A program made the translations under genes and the position numbers. Below the pieces are notes generated by a model. It did no database searches, had not been told where the DNA came from, and worked only from the letters and a program-made list of their open reading frames with translations. From assembly GCF_004357905.1 (NCBI RefSeq), contig NZ_SMTT01000003.1:106867-170866 (forward strand): 64,000 nt of DNA, read 5' to 3'. Shown in pieces: positions 57,457 to 64,000 of this stretch (positions within the stretch are counted from its first letter, which is position 1; each line of letters opens with the position of its first letter). Origin of the DNA: Campylobacter lari (GTDB lineage Bacteria; Campylobacterota; Campylobacteria; Campylobacterales; Campylobacteraceae).

Positions 57457-58746
57457 TTAAGTAATATTGTATTTTTTCATTTTTTCACTAAAAATTTTCT
57501 CACTCATCCCTATAAGCTTAGCTGCTTCTGCAATATCTTGCGAATTTTTTAAAGCTTCTAAAATCAATTCTTTTTCAAGATTTTTAATATCTTTACTTTT
57601 TCTACTTTCTAAGAATAAATCTTGAGTGCTAATCTCATCATTTTCACTTAAAATACAAGCTCTTTGTATAATAGAAATCAACTCTCTAATATTACCTGGA
57701 AAATCATAAGCTAGCAAAGCATCTTGTGCTTCTTGATTTAAAGTTTTTTCATTAAAATCGTATTCTTTACATGTATCAAGTAATACCTTTTGTGCAATTT
57801 GCAAAATTTCTTCTTGACGCTCTCTTAGTGGTGGTATATTAATAGGAATAGTATTAAGCCTATAATATAAATCTTGTCTGAATTCATTATCTGCAATCTT
57901 TTTTTCTATATGAGCATTAGTTGCACTAATAATTCTTACATCAATCTTTATACTCTTAGTACTTCCTAATCTTGTAATTTCTTTTTCTTGCAAGGCTCTT
58001 AATAATTTTGCTTGAATTTCATAAGGCATTTCACCTATTTCATCTAAAAACAAAGTGCCTTCATTAGCGAGCTCAAACAACCCTATTTTAGTAGTATTAG
58101 CATCGGTAAATGCACCTTTTTCAAAACCAAAAAGCTCACTTTCTATCAAATTTGATGGAATTGCTGCCATATTAATAGCCACAAAAGGTTTTTGTGCTCT
58201 TTTTGAATTTTTATGCACAAAATTTGCAAAAACTTCTTTACCTACCCCACTTTCTCCAAAAAAAAGCACACTTGCATCTGTCTTAGCAGCCTTAGTAGCC
58301 AATTTTAAACAATCTTCCAAAGCTTTAGAAGTGCCATAAAAATCTTGATTTTCTTCTTTTTTAATAGTCTTTTTATTTGTTTTTTTAGAAGTCTTTTCTT
58401 GGATTATTTTTGCACGTTTTATCGCAGTTACTAAAGTATTAATATCAAATGGTTTTACTAGAAAATCTTTTACTCCAAGTCTTACTGCTTCTATGGCACG
58501 ATTTAGTGTTGCATTACCTGTGATAATAATAAAATCATATTTATTCTCACAAGCTTGCACAAATTCAATACCATCCATACCCGGCATATTAATATCTGTA
58601 ATAATCAAATCAACATCATCATTTAGTTTTTTTAAAGCTTCAGTTGCTGATTTATAAGATTTTATAGCAAATTCTTCATACTCACTCAAAGCAATTTCAA
58701 GTGATTTTCTCATATTTATATCATCTTCAACTATAACTAAATTCAT
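57457..58746 (-). CDS. flgR: Flagellar sigma-54 response regulator FlgR
   Basis: The 429-residue NtrC-family activator has a receiver domain (1-~115, phospho-acceptor Asp51 in TDINMPGMDG), a Lys-rich linker (~115-135), an AAA+ domain with Walker A GESGVGKE (164-171) and Walker B TLFLDEIG, and a short C-terminal helix-turn-helix (IAEAAKLIGMSEKIF). It pairs with the kinase FlgS to start sigma-54 flagellar genes. The sigma-54-contact loop reads GAFTDA (211-216) rather than GAFTGA. The linker is encoded by A6, A5 and A7 runs (coding strand, 58357-58386). flgR is phase-variable through homopolymers in C. jejuni. Confidence 0.94.
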   Translation of the reverse strand: MNLVIVEDDINMRKSLEIALSEYEEFAIKSYKSATEALKKLNDDVDLIITDINMPGMDGIEFVQACENKYDFIIITGNATLNRAIEAVRLGVKDFLVKPFDINTLVTAIKRAKIIQEKTSKKTNKKTIKKEENQDFYGTSKALEDCLKLATKAAKTDASVLFFGESGVGKEVFANFVHKNSKRAQKPFVAINMAAIPSNLIESELFGFEKGAFTDANTTKIGLFELANEGTLFLDEIGEMPYEIQAKLLRALQEKEITRLGSTKSIKIDVRIISATNAHIEKKIADNEFRQDLYYRLNTIPINIPPLRERQEEILQIAQKVLLDTCKEYDFNEKTLNQEAQDALLAYDFPGNIRELISIIQRACILSENDEISTQDLFLESRKSKDIKNLEKELILEALKNSQDIAEAAKLIGMSEKIFSEKMKKYNIT

Positions 58747-58754
58747 TTCAAACC

Positions 58755-61346
58755 TTAAGCTAAAATACCTTTTTTGGGACCACTTTTACCATGGCATTCT
58801 TTATATTTTTTACCGCTACCGCAAGGACAAGGTGAATTTCTAGGTACTTTAGTAATTTGTGCTTCACCGTTTTCATCAACACCACTTTCTGTGGTATTAG
58901 CTAAAAACTGCTCATTTTGCTCATGGCTTTTTTCTTCAAAATTTTGTGCTTCTTTTTGAGTAAAAACTACATTAAATAACAATTTTAAACTATCAAATTT
59001 AACACGCTCAACAAGCTCCATGAAAAGATTATAACTTTCTTTTTTATATTCTACTAAAGGATCTTTTTGATTATAACTTCTTAAACCTATACCAGTTTTT
59101 AAAACATCCATTTGGTATAAATGCTCTCTCCATAGATTATCCAAAATTTGAAGATATAAGATTCTTTCAATTCTTCTAGCTTCCTTATCATCAATAATAC
59201 TCATTTTATCTTTGTAAGCTTTTTCTAAAATTTCACTTAATTTATTTTCTACTTCAATTACACCTAAATCTTTAAAATCAGCTTCGCTAAGCTCAAGATT
59301 ACACTCATAACTTACTTTTTGCTTTAAGCTTTCAAAATGCTTAACATCATCTTCAAGTTCTGCATTTAAATAAATTTGGCTTACTAAGTGATTACTATAC
59401 TCAGCAATATTTTTTAAAATTTTATCTTGCAAGTCAAATTCTTCATCTAATAATTCATTTCTATAATTATAAATAGTCTTTCTTTGTTCATTCGCCACAT
59501 CATCATATTCAAGCAAGTGTTTTCTGCTTTCAAAATGCAAGCTTTCAACTTTTTTTTGCGCATTCTCAACAGCTCTTGTAACAATACGACTTTCTATATG
59601 CTCACCCTCTTCTATACCTAATCTTTCCATGATATTTTTAATGCGATCACCACCAAAAATTCTTAAAAGATTATCCTCTAAACTTAAGTAAAATCTACTT
59701 ACACCAGGATCACCTTGACGTCCTGCACGACCACGAAGTTGATTATCTATTCTTCTACTTTCATGGCGTTCAGTTCCTATAATATAAAGCCCTCCTAAAG
59801 CTCTTATTTCATCATCTATTTTTATATCAACCCCACGACCTGCCATATTAGTAGCTATAGTCACTGCACCTTTTTTACCCGCATCTTGAATAATCAAAGC
59901 TTCTTGCTCGTGATTTTTAGCATTAAGCACATGATGAGGAATGCGTTCTTTTACAAGCATATTATGAAATACTTCACTTCTTTCAATACTTGCAGTTCCC
60001 ACTAAAACTGGCTGACCCTTTGCATTTGCTTTTTTTATCTCTTCAATAACTGCTTTAAATTTTTCTTCTTGAGTTTTATAAATCAAATCATCTTTATCTA
60101 TTCTTGCAATTGGTATATTTGTAGGTATAGAAACTGCATCTAAATTATAAATTTGAGAAAATTCCGTTGCCTCAGTTTGTGCAGTACCTGTCATGCCTGC
60201 TAACTTTTTATACATTCTAAAATAATTTTGGAAAGTAATATCTGCTAAAGTTTGACTTTCTTCCTGAATTTTTACCCCTTCTTTAGCTTCTAATGCTTGG
60301 TGTAAGCCATCACTAAAGCGTCTTCCCTCGCTTAATCTTCCCGTAAATTCATCAACAATTACAACTTCTTTATCTCTTAATACATAATGCACATCTTTTT
60401 CAAATAAATTATGTGCTTTTAAAGCCTGATCAAGCTGATGGGCCAATATTGCATTATCTAAGCTATATAAATTTTCTACTCCAAATAATTTTTCAGCCTT
60501 AGAAATTCCAGCCTCTGTAATCATAATAGTTCTATTTTTCTCATCGACAACAAAATCACCACTTGGCAATTCTTGAAGAGTAGTAGCTGCTTGGCCTTTT
60601 TGCATTTGTTTTGCTACTTCATTTGCTTTAACATAGCCGTCTAAAGTTCTATTTGTAGGCCCACTTATAATAAGCGGAGTTCTTGCTTCATCTATTAAAA
60701 TACTATCTACTTCATCAACTATAACAAAATTATGCTCTCTTTGTACTTTTTCAAGCTTTGAAAATTTCATGTTATCGCGTAAATAATCAAAGCCAAATTC
60801 ATTATTTGTACCATAAGTTATATCACACTCATAAGCTTTTTTATGTGCCTCATCACTATTTTGTTCTGAAAGTATCACACCTACACTAAAACCTAAAAAA
60901 TTATAAATAGCACTCATTTGCTCTGCATCTCTTTTAGCCAAATAATCATTTACGGTAACCACATGCACACCCTTACCACTCATAGCATTTAATACAACAG
61001 GTAAAGTTGCAACCAAGGTTTTACCTTCCCCAGTTTTCATTTCAGCAATTTTTCCATCATGTAAAACCATACCACCAATTAATTGCACATCAAAATGACG
61101 CATATTAAGAGTTCTTTTTCCTACTTCTCTAACTATCGCAAAAACATCATTCAATATTTGGTCTAAAGTTTGTTCTTCTTTTTGAATTTGTGTTTTAAAT
61201 TCTATAAATACTTGTTTTAATTCATCATCGCTTAAATTTTGGTATTTTGATTCTAAAGCATTAATTTGTGCAACCCTCTTTAAATATTTTTTTACTTCTC
61301 GATCATTTTTTGTGCCAAATATTGCTTTAAATACACTAGAAAACAT
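58755..61346 (-). CDS. secA: Preprotein translocase ATPase SecA
   Basis: The 863-residue motor has the DEAD-like core with Walker [13 protein letters not shown], the [12 protein letters not shown] motif B, the [10 protein letters not shown] helicase motif and [20 protein letters not shown]. The C-terminal zinc site [14 protein letters not shown] (from Cys840) binds SecB or ribosomes. It drives export through SecYEG. First gene of a six-gene minus run; candidate -10 TATAAT at 61380-61385. Confidence 0.98.
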   Translation of the reverse strand: MFSSVFKAIFGTKNDREVKKYLKRVAQINALESKYQNLSDDELKQVFIEFKTQIQKEEQTLDQILNDVFAIVREVGKRTLNMRHFDVQLIGGMVLHDGKIAEMKTGEGKTLVATLPVVLNAMSGKGVHVVTVNDYLAKRDAEQMSAIYNFLGFSVGVILSEQNSDEAHKKAYECDITYGTNNEFGFDYLRDNMKFSKLEKVQREHNFVIVDEVDSILIDEARTPLIISGPTNRTLDGYVKANEVAKQMQKGQAATTLQELPSGDFVVDEKNRTIMITEAGISKAEKLFGVENLYSLDNAILAHQLDQALKAHNLFEKDVHYVLRDKEVVIVDEFTGRLSEGRRFSDGLHQALEAKEGVKIQEESQTLADITFQNYFRMYKKLAGMTGTAQTEATEFSQIYNLDAVSIPTNIPIARIDKDDLIYKTQEEKFKAVIEEIKKANAKGQPVLVGTASIERSEVFHNMLVKERIPHHVLNAKNHEQEALIIQDAGKKGAVTIATNMAGRGVDIKIDDEIRALGGLYIIGTERHESRRIDNQLRGRAGRQGDPGVSRFYLSLEDNLLRIFGGDRIKNIMERLGIEEGEHIESRIVTRAVENAQKKVESLHFESRKHLLEYDDVANEQRKTIYNYRNELLDEEFDLQDKILKNIAEYSNHLVSQIYLNAELEDDVKHFESLKQKVSYECNLELSEADFKDLGVIEVENKLSEILEKAYKDKMSIIDDKEARRIERILYLQILDNLWREHLYQMDVLKTGIGLRSYNQKDPLVEYKKESYNLFMELVERVKFDSLKLLFNVVFTQKEAQNFEEKSHEQNEQFLANTTESGVDENGEAQITKVPRNSPCPCGSGKKYKECHGKSGPKKGILA

Positions 61347-61379
61347 TTTTTTACCTTTAATTACAAAAATATATGCTAG

Positions 61380-61385
61380 ATTATA
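61380..61385 (-). promoter_or_regulatory. Candidate -10 of secA
   Basis: TATAAT on the minus strand lies 33 bases before the secA ATG, giving a leader of about 27 bases. No -35 stands out. It shares a 119-base divergent gap with lolA. Confidence 0.5.
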
Positions 61386-61435
61386 CCTTGAATTTAATTA
61401 GAACTATATAAAAAGTTTTGTTTGGATAAATTTTA

Positions 61436-61441
61436 TATAAT
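61436..61441 (+). promoter_or_regulatory. Candidate -10 of lolA
   Basis: TATAAT lies 24 bases before the lolA ATG; transcription would start near 61448, a few bases before the AAAGGA ribosome-binding site. No clear -35. Confidence 0.5.
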
Positions 61442-61465
61442 TTACAAAATTTTTAAAGGATAATT

Positions 61466-61972
61466 ATGAGATATTTTATATTTTTAATGTTATTTGTTTG
61501 TAGTATTTTTGCTTTTGATATAAATTTTAAAAATTTTAGTAGTAATTTTGAACAAAAGGTACAAAGCAATAATTCTTCGCTAAATTATAAAGGAAATTTT
61601 ATCATTACTCAAAATAAAGCCTTTTGGAATTATACTAAACCAAATAAAAAACAAATTTATATCAATCACAAAGAAGTTATTATCATAGAGCCTGAGTTAG
61701 AACAAGCTATTTATACTCAATTGCAAAATTTACCAAATCTTCAAGAAATTTTTAAAAATGCAAAATTAATATCTCATGAAAATTATGAAGCAAAATACGA
61801 AAATATCACATATAATATCAAACTAAAAAATGATAATCTTAGTAATATTTCTTATAAAGATGAGTTGGGAAACTTAGTTAGTATTTATTTTTATAATCAG
61901 AAATTTGATCAAAATATCAACGAAAATATTTTTATACCAAAAATCCCAAGCCATTTTGATATTATTCAATAA
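61466..61972 (+). CDS. lolA: Outer-membrane lipoprotein carrier LolA
   Basis: The 168-residue protein has a signal peptide (~1-16) and an open beta-barrel pattern typical of LolA: KNFSSNFEQKV, GNFIITQNKAFWNYTKPNKKQIYINHKEVIIIEPE. LolA ferries lipoproteins through the periplasm. It is divergent from secA, as in C. jejuni Cj0942c-Cj0943, and ends exactly where the next, convergent gene ends. Confidence 0.88.
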   Translation: MRYFIFLMLFVCSIFAFDINFKNFSSNFEQKVQSNNSSLNYKGNFIITQNKAFWNYTKPNKKQIYINHKEVIIIEPELEQAIYTQLQNLPNLQEIFKNAKLISHENYEAKYENITYNIKLKNDNLSNISYKDELGNLVSIYFYNQKFDQNINENIFIPKIPSHFDIIQ

Positions 61973-61981
61973 TCAAAATGG
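61951..61981. terminator. Possible bidirectional hairpin at the lolA / periplasmic-protein junction
   Basis: CCATTTTGAT (61951-61960) and ATCAAAATGG (61972-61981) are perfect 10-bp arms across the abutting stop codons of two convergent genes, which have no intergenic bases. There is no good T-run on either side, so termination may be weak. Confidence 0.4.
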
Positions 61982-62623
61982 TATTTCATTAAACAAATCT
62001 TGCTGTTCTTTACTTGGAGCTAACATTTGCATTTGAGTTTTTTCCATGGTTTTTAAAATCATATCCATAGCCTCTTTACTTGTGTTAGTATCTTGATTAA
62101 AACTTTTATTATCATCTTTATCATTGTTGTTTATTTGATCGGTATTTATATCTTTTGATTGAGTATTATTTTGATCCGTATTTTTTGCAACTTTGGAATT
62201 ATCTTGAATTTCCTTTTGTTTGATAGTTTTTATTATATTGTCATCTTTTTTTTCCAAATCATTTATAAAACGCTTAAATTCTTCCAAGTCAAACTTAGCT
62301 ACCGAATTAATTTTTAAAATATAAATATTTTTAATTTGAGTTTTATATTTTTTATTACTAAATTTAAGCAAGGTTTCTTTAAAATTATTTTTACCAACTT
62401 CTGTAAATAAATCTTCATAAAAATAACTGGATACAATAGTGTTTAAAGCATCTATAATTTTCTTTTGATCTAAATTTTCTCCCTCAAAATCTAAATTCAT
62501 TTCAATTTTTTTTAAAGTATTATTTCCAACCTTTGAATATAAATCAGTTCTAAAATTTTCTATACTCAAGGAACTAGCATGGATATTAAAAAACATTAAA
62601 AGCAAAACTATAATCCATTTCAT
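61973..62623 (-). CDS. Periplasmic protein of unknown function (Cj0944c-like)
   Basis: The 216-residue protein has a signal peptide (~1-16), an N-terminal domain of about 110 residues, then a low-complexity stretch rich in N, D, Q and K (~125-180) and a short C-terminal segment ending in NEIPF. I do not recognise a domain. The ATG overlaps the helicase stop by four bases, so the two are coupled. Order lolA / this protein / helicase matches Cj0943-Cj0945c. Confidence 0.78.
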   Translation of the reverse strand: MKWIIVLLLMFFNIHASSLSIENFRTDLYSKVGNNTLKKIEMNLDFEGENLDQKKIIDALNTIVSSYFYEDLFTEVGKNNFKETLLKFSNKKYKTQIKNIYILKINSVAKFDLEEFKRFINDLEKKDDNIIKTIKQKEIQDNSKVAKNTDQNNTQSKDINTDQINNNDKDDNKSFNQDTNTSKEAMDMILKTMEKTQMQMLAPSKEQQDLFNEIPF

Positions 62624-63969
62624 ATTATCTCCTCGTCTTCTTCTAAATCTATAAATTTTTCTTGTAAATAAAATTTTTTCACTTCTTTATCGGTTTTTAA
62701 AATTCTTAAAAAATAATCCTCAAAAGGCATTTTATAATTATATATGATTTTTAAATTGCAAGGATTAATGGCCCTTGATAAACATACATATAATTGTCCT
62801 TTTTCAAAAATTCCATCAATATCACATATAAGCTTATCTATACTCATACCTTGAGATTTATGGATTGTTATAGCATAAGCTAACTTTATCGGAAACTGAA
62901 TAAATTTTGCTTTTACTTTTACTTCTAATTTTTCTTCATCATCTAAATCATATTCTTCCAAAATATACTCATAAACCTTTAATCGCAAATTCTCACCATT
63001 ACTTTTTTCTATTAAAATATATTCTTGCTCATCATCTTTTATAAAATCTAAAATAATTCCTTGTTCTCCATTGTAATAATTTTCCTCTTTATTATTTACA
63101 CAAAAAATAATCTTAGCGCCTATTTTTAATTTTAACTCCTCTAAAGAATTTAATCCTTTAATCCACTGCTCATAAATTTTATCATCTAAAGTATGATCTA
63201 ATTTTTCCATTCTTGATTTAAATATTTTTTCTTTACCTTGTAAAAGATTTAATTTTTTAGCATTTATACAATTAGCTTTTTTATTTGTAGCACACAATAG
63301 GGTATATTCATCCATATACTCAAGCAAATCTTTTGGATAAAATAACATTTTTTTAAAAAAACTTAGTATTTCTTGATTTACTTTACCAATTCTAAGAAAA
63401 AATAAATATTCATAAAATTGTTTATCCAAAGTTCTTTTAGTAATACTAAGCTTTAAATTGACAAATTTTAAATCATTCCAAGCTTGAGAAGAAAAAGCAT
63501 ATAGAGTATTTTGAAATAAAGTGTTTTGATTCTCTTTGTAGTTTATTACAGGTGGAAGTTGAAAAAAATCACCGACTAATAAAATTTTGCCACTAAAGTC
63601 ACTTCTTGTTAATCTATAATAAATCATTTCCATCAATGAAGCACTCACCATAGAGATTTCATCAATAACCAACAAATCACATTGCTTTAAAATTCTCTTT
63701 AATTTTTCTATTTTATCCCTTTGCTTTCTATCTTCATAATATAACTCATCATAATTTTGACATCTTTTAAAGGCAAAAAAACTATGTAAAGTAACTCCAC
63801 CTATATTAAATGCACTTAATCCAGTAGAACCCAACACAACAACAATTCTACCTTGTTTTCTATATAATTTAACAAGTTCTGTAGTTAAGAATGATTTACC
63901 AACTCCAGCAGAACCACTTAGAAATATATTATTATCTTTTAAGAAAAAATATAATTTATTTAACATCAT
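62620..63969 (-). CDS. PIF1/RecD-like superfamily 1 helicase
   Basis: The 449-residue helicase has Walker A GSAGVGKS (19-26), VIDEISMVSASLMEMI (motif II), LLVGDFFQLPPV (motif III), and the C-terminal YAITIHKSQGMSIDKL and YVCLSRA (motifs V and VI). These order it with the PIF1-like enzymes that unwind DNA at G-quadruplexes or replication barriers. No nuclease domain is fused. The start (ATGATG) is only about 7 bases below a candidate -10 (TATAAT at 63976-63981 on the minus strand, overlapping a second at 63981-63986), and no ribosome-binding site is obvious, so translation could be leaderless. Confidence 0.88.
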   Translation of the reverse strand: MMLNKLYFFLKDNNIFLSGSAGVGKSFLTTELVKLYRKQGRIVVVLGSTGLSAFNIGGVTLHSFFAFKRCQNYDELYYEDRKQRDKIEKLKRILKQCDLLVIDEISMVSASLMEMIYYRLTRSDFSGKILLVGDFFQLPPVINYKENQNTLFQNTLYAFSSQAWNDLKFVNLKLSITKRTLDKQFYEYLFFLRIGKVNQEILSFFKKMLFYPKDLLEYMDEYTLLCATNKKANCINAKKLNLLQGKEKIFKSRMEKLDHTLDDKIYEQWIKGLNSLEELKLKIGAKIIFCVNNKEENYYNGEQGIILDFIKDDEQEYILIEKSNGENLRLKVYEYILEEYDLDDEEKLEVKVKAKFIQFPIKLAYAITIHKSQGMSIDKLICDIDGIFEKGQLYVCLSRAINPCNLKIIYNYKMPFEDYFLRILKTDKEVKKFYLQEKFIDLEEDEEII

Positions 63970-64000
63970 CTTAATATTATATTATAATCTACTAAAACTC

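Noticed and set aside
1..64000. CRISPR arrays, insertion sequences, prophage, rRNA genes, poly-G contingency tracts
   Set aside because: None seen: no regularly spaced repeats, no transposase or integrase, and the longest G run I noticed is five.

Overview
The window is AT-rich (roughly 70% A+T by eye), densely packed chromosomal DNA of an epsilonproteobacterium. It most resembles Campylobacter, probably the C. lari group. The assignment rests on gene content recalled from that genus: flaC, flgR, pflB, flhX, an astA-dsbI-dsbA module, the Cj0977-like hotdog protein beside cmoB, and a purL-djlA-purH-chemoreceptor run. Extended -10 promoters (TGnTATAAT or TGnTAAAAT) with weak -35 boxes also fit. 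I see no IS element, prophage, CRISPR array, rRNA or long poly-G contingency tract. No stretch over 300 bases lacks a gene.

Layout. 1-3563 (minus): the start of tgt (running off the left edge), aspB, and the overlapping pair lepB/folD. 3645-9489 (plus): a seven-gene run of overlapping or near-abutting genes holding a cytochrome c, hemL, an AtpZ-like and an AtpI-like membrane protein, an MFS transporter, a FliK-like protein and flhX. 9464-11404 (minus): psd and a membrane metallophosphoesterase. 11475-24252 (mostly plus): Uup ATPase, a type V autotransporter, M48 protease, prmC, a DUF4149 protein, flaC, cmoB, the Cj0977-like protein, a convergent lipoprotein/nuclease pair, pepD and dcuB. 24289-28427 (minus): an arylsulfate sulfotransferase with its own Dsb oxidative-folding system. 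28602-31255: ybgC and three convergent minus genes. 31400-42461 (plus): an eleven-gene run, rpmH-rnpA-yidD-yidC-jag-mnmE-purL-djlA-purH-chemoreceptor-lipoprotein. 42472-47141 (minus): pyrF-nusB-ribH-kdsA plus two transporters. 47241-53721 (plus): der-aroK-trpS-serS-pflB. 53826-61346 (minus): secA-flgR-asd-UPF0114-hemE-radical SAM, then tRNA-Asn from its own promoter. 61466-63969: lolA (plus) facing a periplasmic protein and a PIF1-like helicase (minus).

How the genes work together. Several sets serve the envelope: lepB, yidC, yidD, secA and lolA handle protein and lipoprotein export; psd makes phosphatidylethanolamine; kdsA supplies KDO. Motility genes are scattered rather than clustered: a FliK-like protein, flhX, flaC, pflB, flgR and a chemoreceptor. 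Anaerobic and redox physiology is represented by dcuB, the cytochrome c, the chemoreceptor with a c-type haem motif, and the AstA-DsbI-DsbA module.

Most of the window is ordinary housekeeping sequence. I found no convincing wholly new system. The points most worth checking are: an rnpA gene with no ATG, GTG or TTG start, apparently starting at ATA in an ATAA overlap with rpmH; a perfect 24-bp palindrome over the -35 region of the dsbA-dsbI-astA operon; a chemoreceptor whose sensor domain carries CLACH; an AtpZ/AtpI-like pair next to hemL; and a uracil-DNA-glycosylase-like protein that keeps the Fe-S cysteines but not the usual catalytic motifs.
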